Shown: positions 20,805 to 31,722, counted from the stretch's first letter. The stretch is DNA of 64,000 nt from Rhizomys pruinosus (GCA_009823505.1 VZQC01007982.1:1139873-1203872); one strand, 5' to 3'. Notes: generated by a model from the sequence alone, not told the origin. Numbers and translations are program-made.

Positions 20805-20895
20805 GTTGGGAACGTAGCTCAGGGGTAGAACTTGCCTACTGTGTAGAAGGCCCTGGCTTTGGTTCCCAGCACCACAAAATAAAAATAAATAAGAT
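20805..20895 (+). repeat. ID SINE
   Basis: tRNA-Ala-derived head 'gggaacgtagctcaggggtagaac' and 'ggttcccagcacc' B-box side, followed by an 'aaaataaaaataaataa' tail. Confidence 0.85.
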
Positions 20896-21219
20896 GATTC
20901 TGAAGTTCACCACCAACCAAGAGTGATCATAGAAAATTCTATACACTTTGTTTTACTTATGAGATGACATACAGGTTAAGTACTGTAAGACTCTATAGCC
21001 GTTCCTAGGATCTTCAGGCCCAGTTTCTTATCCAAAGGAAAGATGACTTTGGGCAAGAAGACTGTTAACTGATTAGACTTACCACCAGCTTCTCAGTGTG
21101 CTATTACTTCATGTGGCTATTATCAGAAAAGACTGTGTGGGGAATATCAACAGAGATAAGGGATAACTTCATTTCAAAAATTGGGAGTGGGGGGCTTTTA
21201 TACAATGGAGCATCCTTGC

Positions 21220-21412
21220 CACTGGATATGTAGCTCAGATGGTAGAGATTTTTCTAGCATGCACAAAGCACAGGCATCAGTCCCTTATATCACAGAAGAG
21301 CAGTTGTGGTAGAACATCCTGATAATCCTACCACTTGCGAGGTAGAGACAGTAGAATCAGAAGTTAAGGAATTCAAGGCCAGCTGACGCTACATAAGTAC
21401 CTGTCAGGGGGG
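21220..21412 (+). repeat. B4-type SINE (ID head + B1 body)
   Basis: ID-like 'gtagctcagatggtagag' and 'catgcacaaagcacagg', continuing into a B1-like 'gataatcctaccacttgcg' and 'caaggccagctgacg' body. Confidence 0.75.
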
Positions 21413-21443
21413 AAAATAAAGACCATCTTTAAATTTTAGAAAC

Positions 21444-21604
21444 CTGGAGTGGAGAGATGGCTCAGTAGTTAAGAACAGTTGTTCTTCTTCCAGAGGACCC
21501 AAGTTCAAATCCTAGCACCCATGTGGAGCAGCTCACAACTGCCTGTTACTCCAGTTCCAGGGCATCCAAGGGACCGATTCTGGCCTCGGAGGCTACACAT
21601 GCAT

Positions 21605-21655
<51 letters not shown>

Positions 21656-21680
21656 TTAAAATAAATCTTAAAAAGGAAAC
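21444..21680 (+). repeat. B2 SINE with (CA)n
   Basis: B2 head 'agagatggctcagtagttaag' and 'ctccagttccagggc', with a (CA)24-25 microsatellite (about 21,605-21,653) grown in its 3' part. 9-bp TSD 'tttagaaac' at 21,435 and 21,681. Confidence 0.9.
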
Positions 21681-21889
21681 TTTAGAAACTTAAAATAACA
21701 GAAACAAAAGAAACTTTCAATAAATAATACTGAAAAGGTTCTGACAGCCTAACATTGCTATGGTCAGCAGTCAGCAAACTTTCTCTTCAAAGGGACAGAA
21801 AGAAAATATTTCAGGCTTTTCTGTCTCTGTTCCAAATGCTTCATTCTGCCTTTGCAGTGGGAACACAGCCATAGAAAATATGTAAATAA

Positions 21890-22076
21890 AGCTGGGTGCA
21901 GTGTGCACATCTGCAGTCCCAGGGCTCAGCAATCAGAAGGCTGAGTGAGGCAGGAGATCCTCAAGTTCAAGGCCAACTTCAGTTTTACAAGGTAGCAACA
22001 TGGTTGAAAGGAAGGAAGGAGAAGGAAAAGGAAAGAGGAAAGGAAGAAAGGGAGGGAGGGAGAGAGAGAAGGAAAT
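21890..22076 (+). repeat. Old B1-type SINE followed by purine-rich GGAA/GGA tract
   Basis: 'agctgggtgcagtgtgcac' to 'caaggccaacttcag', then a GGAA/GGGA-rich tract from 22,008, probably grown from the A-tail. Confidence 0.65.
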
Positions 22077-22184
22077 GAATTAAGAATAAACATGGCTGTG
22101 TTTCAAGAAAACTTTGTGGAGAAGGAAATCTGGATTTCACATAATTTTCCCACATTATGAGGTATCATTCATATTTTATACCTT

Positions 22185-22335
22185 TTTGTTGTCTTTTTTG
22201 AGACAGTGTCTCCCTGAAGCCCCAGCTGGCCTGGAACTCACTATGTAGACCAGGGTAGGCTTCAACTCACAGAGATTCCCCAGCCTCTGCCTCCCAACTG
22301 CTGGGATTAAAAGCATGTACTACCATGTCTGGCGA
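22185..22335 (-). repeat. B1 SINE, reverse
   Basis: 'gtcttttttgagacagtgtctcc' through 'ctgggattaaaagcatgtactacc'. Moderately diverged. Confidence 0.85.
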
Positions 22336-22364
22336 TACTTTTCTACCATTTAAAAAACGAATAC

Positions 22365-22510
22365 AAGCTGTCCATGGGGGCAATGCTTTAGTCCTAGCAC
22401 CCAAGAGGCGGAGGCAGGCAGATCTCTGTAAGACGGAGGCTAGCTTGGTCTCCATAGCAAGCCTCAGGCTGGGGCTGCAAAGAGACTGTATCCCAAAAAG
22501 ACCAAAAAAA
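22365..22510 (+). repeat. B1 SINE
   Basis: Starts 'gctgtccatgggggcaatg' (degenerate head), then 'cctagcacccaagaggcggaggc', ending 'cccaaaaagaccaaaaaaa'. It is head-to-head with the reversed B1 at 22,185. Confidence 0.8.
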
Positions 22511-23330
22511 TTTCAATTAAAAGAATTCTCAGTTTACAGAACATAAAAACAGGGTGTGGGCTGCATTTGGCCTATGGGCAATAGTTTTGCAACCTTTGAT
22601 TTAGACAAACACAGCATCTTGTTAGGAAAAAACTGTTCAGATTTGGACTTCTGGAGAGAAAAAAAATGCTTCATTTCTATATTGCTTTACCTTTATTTTC
22701 ATTTCTCAAATTTACTTGAATAAAAACAGACCCATTGACCTGCATCTGACTTACTTGGGAAGAAAGACATCCCCTCAGTTCAATATGCCCTGAGTGATTT
22801 GCTCCTCTTGCAATGGATGTGTGCATGAATGTTCTATCATTTTGGCCGGCAATGGACCCATCTGTGTTAATGGTCCCATAATACAATAATGAGTCAAGAA
22901 ATTCTTGTTGCCTAGTGAAATCCCAACTCTGAGATGCTATAGCATGGGGTATTGTCAACATGGTCATAGTAATGCTGCTGTCAATAAGCCTCCTGCACTG
23001 CTACTTCATAGAAAGCTGTAACGCATAGAGCTGTACAGTGCATGGCACTCAGTAATGATTATGAAGGACGGTAGTACTGGTTTATGTATTTGCTATTCTA
23101 TTCCTGTCATTATATCATTATTTTAGAGTATAATCCTGCTTATAAAAATAACTATAAAACAGTATACTGTCTTATACCAGCATCAGCCTTACACATCTTC
23201 TTCTTGTACTTAATCTTGGCTTTCATTTATCATGGCCCTAGTAGCAATAATCTGTGCCCCTCCACATACTACATATATATCACATATGTGATTTTGCCTC
23301 TAATATCAATATATATGTGTGTATGTATTT
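22511..23330. other. AT-rich intron-like stretch
   Basis: No recognised repeats or exons. Increasingly AT-rich toward 23,270-23,345. Confidence 0.4.
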
Positions 23331-23442
23331 ATATACATATTATATAGCCTAGTAGTCTATACAATGTAGATTTGTTTAACTAGGCTATATAATATACATA
23401 TTATATAGCCTAGTAGTCTATACAATGTAGATTTGTTTAACT
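23331..23442 (+). repeat. Tandem duplication, period 61 bp
   Basis: About 51 bp beginning 'atatacatattatatagcc' at 23,331 recurs at 23,392, separated by a 10-bp AT spacer. The spacer 'aggctatata' is the reverse complement of part of the unit, so the locus can also fold on itself. Confidence 0.9.
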
Positions 23443-23599
23443 CTCTATGATGTTTACAAAATGACAAAATCACCCAAGGACATTACCCCATAATTAAGTA
23501 GCTCTTGGCTGTGTTTATTATAGACTAAAGAATTCTTCTTAGTTGAATTTATAAATATATAAAGCCAAGATAAAACATCAGCGCTAATCATAATTGTGT

Positions 23600-23898
23600 G
23601 TGTGTATCTTCATGTATCCTGGGTGCCTGCACATATGTCCATATTCATATAAAGGACAGAGGTCAACCACAGGTATTGTGTTTTGTTTGGGACAGTACTC
23701 TCATTGGTACCTTGTGTTCACCAAATAGGTTAGGTGGGCTAGTCAGCCTGCTCCAGGGACCCTCCTGTCTCCACCTCTTGAGTGCTGGGATCACAGACTT
23801 GTGCTTCGGCACCCAGCTTCTGTGTCAGGGATCAAACTCTGGTCCTCATGCTTGAATGCCAAACACTTTACCAACTGAGTTATCTCCCCAGCTCCCAC
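23600..23898 (-). repeat. B3-type SINE, reverse
   Basis: A (TG)n-like start, 'ggacagaggtcaaccacagg', 'gagtgctgggatcacagac', 'gtcctcatgcttgaatgcc' and 'taccaactgagttatctcccc'. Confidence 0.8.
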
Positions 23899-23908
23899 TA
23901 ATCACATT

Positions 23909-24070
23909 ATTTATTTATTTATTTTTTTGTCTTTTCGAGACAGGGTCTCCCTATAGCCCCAGTTGTCCTGGAACTCACTCTGTAGACCAGACTGGCCTTG
24001 AACTCACAAAGATCCGCCTGCCTCTGCCTCCCAAATGCTAGGATTAAAGGGGTGCGCCACCATGCCCGCT
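23909..24070 (-). repeat. B1 SINE with 12-bp TSD, reverse
   Basis: Intact B1 with a (TTTA)n tail, flanked by identical 'actaatcacatt' at 23,897-23,908 and 24,071-24,082. Confidence 0.95.
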
Positions 24071-24309
24071 ACTAATCACATTTTTGAACATTGTAATTCA
24101 TCAAGTTCATATTAACAATCTGTTTCTTACATAGTGCTATATAGTCAGTATAGAGATAAAAGGATTGATCATTGATAGGCAGGAAATATATAGGTAAGTG
24201 GAAAATCGAGTGGATGAACAGTTTAGTGAGAATTGTTCAGGTTTGTTGAAGGATAAATGCATAAATGTGTCTTTTGAAGCAACAGAAGGCACTTGGAAAA
24301 AAAAAGAAA

Positions 24310-24480
24310 TGTGAGCTCTTTTGCATCCCAGCTGTGTGACCTTGGGCTGATTATATAAACCATATAAATTTCAGTTTCCTCTTTCCAAACTGGGGATAAC
24401 AATAACTATCTATGAAGGAGGCTGGGGGATAAAATAAGGTAGTATATGTAAATCAGCTAGTGCACTACCTGGGGTTTGGT
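24310..24480 (+). repeat. MIR
   Basis: 'cagctgtgtgaccttgggctg', 'cagtttcctctttccaaactgggg' and a 'gtaaatcagctagtgcac' end, the MIR core order. Confidence 0.75.
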
Positions 24481-25944
24481 GAGCAACTGGTAAATTGCAG
24501 CCATTGTCGCACAAGAGCAGTGATGGTGGAAGACTTGTTCACAAGAAGCACAAGGCACAGCAAAGTAACCTTGAAGTCATGAAGTCACAGACATATATGG
24601 AAACCCACAATCCTGATAAGGAACATTTGGGTGAAAATAAAAGCAGAAGTGGTATTGTCACAGGAGGGTACAGCAAGGCACCTGGCCAGCTGGCTTCCCT
24701 AGCAACCAGCTGCTGAGTAGCCTGGGAAACTCCTCCAACGGTCTGCCTCCCTAGCCTCCCAAGCACTTAAATGCCAGTTGTAATGGGGGAAAGCACATGA
24801 TGGTGTCAGTCCCATAGGTTGCTTTCTTTTAGCCAAGTCACCTGAGCCCCAGACACCTGAAGGTCCCTCTTCTTATGGTCCCCACCCATTCTAGACTTCC
24901 ACCCTAACCTTTATTCCTTTAGTCTCTGATCATTGGGCATCATATGCCAATCTCTCCCTAGTGTGATGCCCTGCCTGAGCAGTAAGTAACCTGTTCTGTC
25001 ATGACTCTGAAATCCTATTGAGTTCCATTCTGACCAATCCATTTCCACAGGTATCTTGATTCTATAGCTTGTACACTTTCTGTGGTCTCACTTGTGAGAC
25101 ACAGTGCAGGTGCCTTACCTTCAAGGGCAACCTGCTGGAATAAGGCTGGGCTGCTTAGTATTAACAGTTCCCCGAACTTCATCTTGGTGTGAGATACTGG
25201 GTCTTGTACAGCCTGACTTTGACTTTCCTAGTCTAGGCTGGCTTTCTCACAGCTCATGTGGTAGGGAGTATCCCCATCTCAGTTTGGGCTCCCTAGGGCT
25301 CCCCACTGGCCGTGTATTTATCAACCATTTCTAGCATGTCTTCTAATCCTGTGATGGCAACATCAATAATGCTTTCCCAATACAAATGACCAAATTATTG
25401 GCACAGAGGCACAACATACAGGTCACGGGGGACTTCAGTTTATCTGACATCCAGTGACAATCTCATTCTGCTGAAAAGAAGCATCAAATGAAGTTGGCAT
25501 GACTTAAATATAAACTAATTTCTTATTGAAGGAGCTGTTCAATGCTTAATTCTAACCAGCTAAGAAGAATGTGTTGGTGGACTAGAAGTGACAGGCAGCA
25601 TAAGTGACCACAGCCCCCCTCCAAATGGAAATAGAGAAGGCAGCTCTGCCTGCACTAACTAAGCCAACCAGGAGAGTGTAGAAAGCACATACACAGGAGC
25701 TTCTACATGGCCAGAGACTATGAAAGAAAGCTCTAGAGGAGTAAAATGTCTTGAAAATTACATTTTTCAATAAAATTAGTCATTTCAGTAAAGAAAAGGG
25801 AGCATTGGAGAAAGATGAATGTAGTTGTTCAAGAAGTGTTCTGTGTAGCTCCTGTCTAAAGAGGACATGTGCTAACGGTAGGAGAAGGGGGTGGAGAGCA
25901 AGTTTGCTTTATCAAAAGGGGGGGTGCCTGCTAAGACCCCTGGT
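24481..25944. other. Repeat-poor intron-like stretch
   Basis: About 1.45 kb without a recognised SINE. It contains 'ccctagcaacc' (24,697-24,707), an X-box half-like sequence, next to CAGCTG. No coding frame supported. Confidence 0.4.
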
Positions 25945-25945
25945 G

Positions 25946-26145
25946 GGAGGTGCGGCTGTACCTCAGTTGGTAGTGATTGCCCAACAGGCCTGAAACCCCG
26001 ATTCGGTCCGGCCTTGGTGCTGTGTTTGTGATCCACTCACTTTTTAGGTGCAGACAGGAGGATCGGAAGCTAAAAGGCAATCTTCAGATACGCAGTGAAC
26101 TGAGGCCATCCTGAGATACATGGGACCTGTCTCAAAAAAACCCAC
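25946..26145 (+). repeat. B4-type SINE
   Basis: ID-like head 'gcggctgtacctcagttgg' followed by a B1-like 'agacaggaggatcggaag', ending 'gacctgtctcaaaaaaacc'. Confidence 0.7.
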
Positions 26146-26255
26146 ACAAAAAATATCCAAACCAAACCAAAGAAACAAAACCAGGACTCCTAGAAGAGCC
26201 TGAAAACCCATATGTACTGTGGCTTTTTCCTGTTCGTGTGTATCTATGATAAATG

Positions 26256-26408
26256 TGCTTTTTTGTCTTTTTGAGACAGGGTCTCCCTATAGCCCCAGCT
26301 GGCCTGGAACTCACTCTGTAGACCAGGCTGGCCTTGAACTCTCAAAGATCCGCCTGCCTCTGCCTCCCAAGTGCTAGGATTAAAGGTGTGTGCTACCATG
26401 TCCAGCGA
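26256..26408 (-). repeat. B1 SINE, reverse
   Basis: 'gtctttttgagacagggtctcc' to 'gctaccatgtccagc'. A short 'gataaa' is found on both sides. Confidence 0.9.
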
Positions 26409-26504
26409 TAAAGTTTAATTTATAAATTAGGGATAGTAAGAAACTAGAAAATAGTAGCTAAGACACTTATGGCAATAGATTAGAAGAAACATTATTTTCA
26501 TTAA

Positions 26505-26717
26505 ATTTTTTTTAGTGTATGAATGTATTGCCTGCATGTGTGTAAGTGCATCCAGGTCATATGCTATGCCCTCAGAGGTCAGAAAAGGGTGTTAGATTCC
26601 CCTCGTGCTAGAGTTTATGGACAGTTGTTAGTCACCATGTAGGTGCTGGGAATCAAGCCTGGGTCCTCTGCAAGAGCAGCCAGTGCCTTTAACTGCTGAG
26701 CCATTTCTCTGGCCCCA
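26505..26717 (-). repeat. B2 SINE, reverse
   Basis: Lacks the 17-bp internal duplication. Ordered B2 blocks from 'agtgtatgaatgtattgcc' to 'ctgagccatttctctggcccc'. Confidence 0.9.
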
Positions 26718-26955
26718 GAAATGTTATTTAAAACATAGAAATTGTGTATTTCAGGACTTTTCTATTTAATGATTTGGGATGATGGTTGAACAAGCATCAC
26801 TGAGACCACAGAAAGTTAGATCAAGGGAAGTGCTGAATAAAAAAGACTATCTCCAAAAGCAGGGCTCAGAGTCCTGAGAACAGTGCTGTGAAAACTAATG
26901 TCTACAGGCAGCTGGAGTCTGGGGAAAGTACTGAAGCAATGAATGAATTTTTTTG

Positions 26956-27034
26956 TGTTTGTTTGGTGGGATCAAACCCAGGGTCCTGTGCAAGCTAGCC
27001 AAGTGTCTACCCTGAGCTGCATCCCAGCTCCTGT
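26956..27034 (-). repeat. ID-type SINE, reverse
   Basis: 'gtgggatcaaacccagggtcc', 'gcaagctagccaagtgtctacc' and 'gagctgcatcccagctcc' give a reversed tRNA-derived ID head. Confidence 0.65.
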
Positions 27035-27204
27035 TTGAGTTCATGGTAAAGTAGTAACTAGTAATGCTACTGAATGGGACAGATTGATGTAGCAGTTGAT
27101 TGAAAAATAGATTCAGCCCAGTATAGCATTCTCTATCTAACTCCTAAGGTATAGGTCCTTTGCCACATATTTTAAATATTTCTTCCTCTTTTTAAGCTTT
27201 GTTT

Positions 27205-27315
27205 TGTTGTTGTTGTTGTTGTTGTTGTTGTGGAACCAAGGCTAACCTTGAACTTATCCTCCTATCTCAATCTCCCAAGTGCTGGGATTACAAGTGTGAG
27301 CAACTGTTGTCTGAT
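27205..27315 (-). repeat. Partial B1-type SINE with (TTG)n, reverse
   Basis: A (GTT)n microsatellite (27,206-27,230) precedes 'aaggctaaccttgaactt' and 'aagtgctgggattacaag'. Confidence 0.65.
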
Positions 27316-27371
27316 GCATCGTTTCATTTTGTTTTGTAGGTTGTTTTGGTTTGGTCTCTGTTTGTCTTTGG

Positions 27372-27548
27372 ACTTCTGAGACAGGATCAGATATTGAAGC
27401 CTAAGCTAGCCTCACACTCACAGCAGTCCTGCCATTGCAACTTCCCCAGCGTCCACCGCCAGGCCTGGGACTTGTTCTACTGTTGAAGATTAAACTCAGG
27501 CCCTTGCACACAGTAAACATGCTCTGTATCTCTGACCTATACCCTAAC
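27372..27548 (-). repeat. B4-type SINE, reverse, diverged
   Basis: 'ttctgagacaggatcag', 'gcctaagctagcctcacac', then an ID-like 'ttaaactcaggcccttgc' and 'ctctgacctataccctaac'. Confidence 0.55.
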
Positions 27549-27571
27549 ACTCTTTAAAAATATTTTTATTG

Positions 27572-27780
27572 GGGCTGGAGAGATGGCTCAGCTGTTAAGA
27601 GCACTGGCTGTTCTTATCAAAGACCTAGGTTCAAATCCCAGACCCCACATGGTGGAGAACCATCTGTAACTCCAGTTCCAAGGGATCTGACACCCTCTTC
27701 TGACCTCTGCAGGCATTGCATGACACAGGTGCACTAAAAAACATGCAGGCAATACACTCATACACATAAATAAAAATAAA
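27572..27780 (+). repeat. B2 SINE
   Basis: 'ggggctggagagatggctcagc' head to a 'tacacataaataaaaataaa' tail. A B1 has inserted in this tail. Confidence 0.93.
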
Positions 27781-27932
27781 TTTTTTTTTGGTCTTTTCGA
27801 GACAGGGTCTCCCTGTAGTCCCAGCTGTCCTGGAACTCACTCTGTAGACCAGGCTGGCCTTGAACTCACAAAGATCCACCTGCCTCTGCCTCCCGAGTGC
27901 TAGGATTAAAGGCGTGCACCACCACACCCGGC
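27780..27932 (-). repeat. B1 SINE inserted in a B2 tail
   Basis: Reversed B1 starting 'ttttttggtcttttcgagac'. 'aaaaataa' from the B2 tail is duplicated on both sides (27,772 and 27,933). Confidence 0.9.
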
Positions 27933-27966
27933 AAAAATAAGTAGTTTTAAAAAGTATTTATTACTA

Positions 27967-28112
27967 GCCGGGCGTGGTGGCGCATTCCTTTAATCCTAGC
28001 ACTTGGGAGGCAGAGGCAGGCGGATCTTTGTGAGTTCAAGCCAGCCTGGTCTACAAAGTGAGTTCCAGGACAGCTGGGACTACAGGGAGACCCTGTCTCA
28101 AAAAGACAAAAA
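27967..28112 (+). repeat. B1 SINE with perfect 17-bp TSD
   Basis: Flanked by identical 'aaaagtatttattacta' at 27,950-27,966 and 28,113-28,129. The left TSD copy begins 17 bp after the end of the reversed B1 at 27,932. Confidence 0.97.
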
Positions 28113-28134
28113 AAAAGTATTTATTACTAATTAA

Positions 28135-28332
28135 TTTATATTTTATGCATATGAGTGTTTTACCTGTACGTAAGTGGATGAGTGTTTTATTTGTATGTGA
28201 GTGTATGGTGTGTGTGTGATGCCCAAGGAGGCCAGAAGAGAGTATCATATCTTCTGGAAGTGGCATTACGGATGGTCGTTAGCCACCAGGTAGGTGCTAG
28301 AAACCCAACCTGGCTCCTTCCCTGAGCCCCAT
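28135..28332 (-). repeat. B2-type SINE, reverse, diverged
   Basis: 'gtgttttacctgtacgtaag', 'gaggccagaagagagtatc', 'gccaccaggtaggtgctag' and 'cctgagcccc'. Confidence 0.8.
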
Positions 28333-28344
28333 TTTTAAATATTT

Positions 28345-28666
28345 CTTTTTTTGTGTGCATGTGTATATGTGGTTATATGTGTACAGGTGCAGGTGTGTGC
28401 GTGTTCATGTGTGCATATGTGGTGCGTGTGTTTGTATGTGTGTATGTGTTTATAGAGAATATATGTCATCCACCTTGCATTTTATGACCAGGTCTCTTCA
28501 TTGGCCTGAAGCCCAGCCATTAGGCTAGGCTGGCCGGCCAACGAACTTGAAGCACTCTCCTGTGCCTACCTCCTCAGTGCTGGGATTAGAAGCACACGCC
28601 AACACTCCTAGATTTCAAAAACATGGGTTTCAGGGCTCAAACTCAGGTCTTCATGCTTGTGTGGTG
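28345..28666 (-). repeat. B3-type SINE, left part of interrupted copy
   Basis: A TG/TA-rich tail (28,355-28,450) is followed by 'taggctaggctggccggccaac', 'cagtgctgggattagaagc' and 'gtcttcatgcttgtgtggt'. It is broken at 28,666 and resumes at 29,061. Confidence 0.85.
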
Positions 28667-29060
28667 CGCTGAATAGCTTTAGTGTCAACTTGACACACCT
28701 GGGTTGAGGGAGCCTCAACTGGGGAATCGGCTCCATTGGATTGGCCTGTGGCCACATCTGGAGTATTGTCGTGATGGTCCAGCAGTGTGGGAGGGCCCAG
28801 TCTGCAATGAGTGGTGCCACCCTGGGCAGGTTGTTGTGTACCGTATAAGAAGAAGGGCTGGGCATGAGCCAGGGGAGCAAGCCAGTGAACAGCATTCCTC
28901 CATATCCTGTGCTTCAGCTCCTGCCTCCAGGTTCCTGCCCTGAGTTCCTGCCTTGGGCTCCCTGAGTAATGAACTGTGACCCAGGAGATGTAAGCTGTAA
29001 CCCTCTCCTCCCCAAGTTGGTGTCGGTCAGAGTGTTTTGTCACAGTAATGGAAGACAAAC
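28667..29060 (+). repeat. LTR-like repeat, copy 2, inserted in a B3
   Basis: Begins 'gcgctgaatagctttag' with 'gtcaacttgacac', has a TATA-like 'ccgtataagaa' near 28,842, and ends 'aaactagaaca'. 'tgtggt' occurs on both sides, which fits a 5-6 bp target duplication. Confidence 0.8.
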
Positions 29061-29108
29061 TAGAACATGTGGTAAACACTTTATCAACAGAACAATCTCC
29101 CCAGCCTC
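29061..29108 (-). repeat. B3-type SINE, right part of interrupted copy
   Basis: 'tggtaaacactttatcaacag' and 'caatctccccagcc' complete the B3 head interrupted at 28,666. Confidence 0.8.
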
Positions 29109-29615
29109 TTGTACCTTCAGTAGATGTACTTAATGGGAACGTTTTATAAGGAGGCTCAATGTTAATTAACTGGCCTTTCACCCTGATGACTGTAAACTGC
29201 TTATAGAAGAGAGGAAATTTGAAGTCTGTCAAGATAAACATTACTTGGCAGACGAGGGGGCCACTCTGTGACCTGTAAGTGGCAGCTCTGTCAGTAGCCG
29301 CCAGAATGTCAGAAAGAGGAGTTTGGAGTCCACGTTAGGAAGTAAACTGTCCCATGGAGGATGATGAGGAAATCAAATGAACACTATGGAGGAATAAAAA
29401 ATTAGCAATTAGTAAAGACAGTATTGAGACCAGAAAGGAAAACTGTGGTCAGAATTTTCCAACACAGTGAAAATGTCCATTGCTAAGTCACTGTATGTGT
29501 GTGTCACAGAGCAAGGATGATTGGAGATAGAATGTATGAAAAGCCCAGGCATGGTGCGTGAAGGGATAGTATCCCAGTTGGGGTCAGATGATAGTGAGTT
29601 GCCTTTAGCAAGGGA
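29109..29615. other. Intron-like stretch
   Basis: Unique sequence, nothing recognised. Confidence 0.4.
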
Positions 29616-29619
29616 TTTA

Positions 29620-29842
29620 AAAAATATTTTATTTTTATTTTATGTCTGTGAGTGTATTACCTGCATGTATGTAAGTGCACCTATGTTGTGCAGTCCCCCT
29701 GGAGGTCAGAAGAGGGTGTCAAATCCCCCTGGAACTGGAGTTATGAATAGTTGTTACCTGCCATGTAAGTGCTGGGAACTGAACCTGAGACTTCTGCAAG
29801 AGCAGCCAGTGCTCTTAACCCCTGAGCCATGTGTCCATCCCT
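29620..29842 (-). repeat. B2 SINE, reverse
   Basis: 'ttatgtctgtgagtgtattacc' to 'cctgagccatgtgtccatcc'. Lacks the 17-bp duplication. Confidence 0.9.
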
Positions 29843-31005
29843 GGCAGAGCATTTTGAACCATTTGAACCATCAAACTGTGAACCCCTGTGCCCTGCCTGT
29901 TCAGAGCCAGCTAGATGATTGACTTAAAGCCCTGCTTCTCCACGGTCCAACTTATTCATCTTTGATTGATTCAGTAGAAGGCTCCTCTGCGGAAGTAGTT
30001 AGATCAGACTTACAGGTCTAGAAACACAAGACAGGAAAAGATATTTGCAAAGTGGTTAAGTGAAATCCTGGTCAGTACATACCTGCATAAGACAAAGAAT
30101 GGTCTAAAAACCAGAGAACAACGTAAGCAGGAGCCAGGGACTTTTAACAGAATAAATTCAAGAGTGTGTTAGAACTGCTGTCTGTCTTACCTCTGTGACC
30201 TATGCTGAATTTGAAAGGAATTCAGACAACCTTTAGATCAGTTGGCCGTGGAGGAAATTGTTCCAACCGTGTATGACCAGATCTTTAGAAACTATGATGC
30301 ACTCAGGGGGTTCATAGGCAACTTGACCTTAAAGGGAAAGGATCCTGTCTTTTATGATTTTACCTTTAGTGTCTGTAGTATTAATAGTGGTGAAACTAAT
30401 GAATCTTTGAATGACAGAACACTTCATAGTCATTAAAAACTGTGATCTAGATATAAAAATGCATCCTTAGTTACCATCTAAGTTGTATTCCAGCTGCTCT
30501 TTTTTTCTGGGAGCTATGGAGTTCTGACTCCACCTGCTTGTCCAAGGTACAGAGGCTATGGCCTAGGCTAAGCCAGTCAGTGAATGACATCCCTTAGTAG
30601 CTGGGTCAAGTATAATTATATGACCTATGTTCAGTCCATGAAAGAGAAGGTCAGGACTTATGATGAGAAGGCTGGGCCAAGATGCTCTCCTGGAAGTGTA
30701 AGCAGAATTGTAGAACCGTGGGAATTTGTGGGACCATAGGGTAGAGGCTGTTCAGAATGGAGCTCTCAAAAGGGCCTAAAGCAAAGAAACGACAAGAGAG
30801 CTATCGGGTCCTGCCCACATGAACACCTGACCCAGCCTGGAAATCTTTGAACTGTTCACACATTGGGACCAGTAAATCCTATTTGTTGTTTAAGATATTT
30901 TAACTTTGCATTTCTATTTCTTGGCCCCAAAGCATCTCTAATTTGAAGGGATCAAGTCAATGTGGTTATGAAATAGTGAAATACATTTCAGATGGATTAA
31001 AAGGA
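29843..31005. other. Stretch with possible ancient repeat
   Basis: Mostly unique. 30,560-30,930 has the feel of a mammal-wide repeat ('cagtaaatcctatttgttgtttaag'), but I cannot assign it. No exon supported; the 64-codon frame at 30,242 has no recognised similarity. Confidence 0.3.
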
Positions 31006-31011
31006 AATGCA

Positions 31012-31090
31012 GAGCCAGGCATGACAGGAGGCTGAGGCAGGAGGATTGGGAGTTCAGGTTATTTTGGGCTACATAGCAAAACTCTTTCAA
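31012..31090 (+). repeat. B1-type SINE fragment
   Basis: 'gagccaggcatgacaggaggctgaggc' and 'gttattttgggctacatagc', with an internal deletion. Confidence 0.55.
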
Positions 31091-31099
31091 ATAACCCAA

Positions 31100-31192
31100 A
31101 GGCCGCAGGTATAGCTTAGTGGTAAAGCATGTGCCAAGCCTGCACAAGGCCCTGGGTTCTATCTCTAGCACTGAAAAACAAAAACAAAAATG
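31100..31192 (+). repeat. ID SINE
   Basis: 'gcaggtatagcttagtggtaaagc', 'gcacaaggccctgggttc' and an A-rich tail 'aaaaacaaaaacaaaaa'. Confidence 0.85.
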
Positions 31193-31289
31193 GTTAATTG
31201 TGGAAAATGACCCATTTTGAGAGAAAGGATAGGTAATATGATGTAGGTAGCATCATATTATTAAGACATGCCTTAATAACAGTGATGGC

Positions 31290-31451
31290 TGCTGGGCGTG
31301 GTGGCGCACGCCTTTAATCCTAGCACTCAGGAGGCAGAGGCAGGCAGATCTTTGTGAGTTCAAGGCCAGCCTGGTCTACAGAGTGAGTTCCAGGCCAGCT
31401 GGGGCCACAGGAGACCCTGTCTCGAAAAGACCAAAGAAAAAAAAAGAAAAG
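31290..31451 (+). repeat. B1 SINE with 12-bp TSD
   Basis: Perfect TSD 'aacagtgatggc' at 31,278-31,289 and 31,452-31,463. The tail contains 'aaaagaccaaag'. Confidence 0.96.
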
Positions 31452-31504
31452 AACAGTGATGGCCTTCATGAACAAAGACATTAAGCCCTATGGTTTCTAT
31501 TTTT

Positions 31505-31722
31505 TAAAAATTTTACTTTTATTATTTTAAATTGTGTGTTTATCTGGGTGTCAGAGTGTGGGTTTGTACACAGGAGTGCAGTGCCCAAGAGGACAGAAGA
31601 GGATGTTGGTTCCCTTGGAGCTGTAGTTCCTGGTAACTGATTGTGAACTGCTGGGTATGAGTGTTAGAAACAAAACTCAGATCCTTAGAGGTGCTCTAAC
31701 CACAGAGGATCTCTCCAGCCCC
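31505..31722 (-). repeat. B2/B3-type SINE, reverse, diverged
   Basis: 'gaggacagaagaggatgttgg', 'ttcccttggagctgtagttcc', 'aaactcagatccttagagg' and 'gatctctccagcccc'. Confidence 0.8.

Noticed and set aside
20805..20895. tRNA-like sequence (also at 31,100, 51,434 and 61,625)
   Set aside because: These are ID/B4 SINE heads with A-tails, not functional tRNA genes.
28651..29241. 196-codon minus-strand open frame
   Set aside because: Lies mostly in the LTR-like repeat; not similar to any retroviral protein I recognise.
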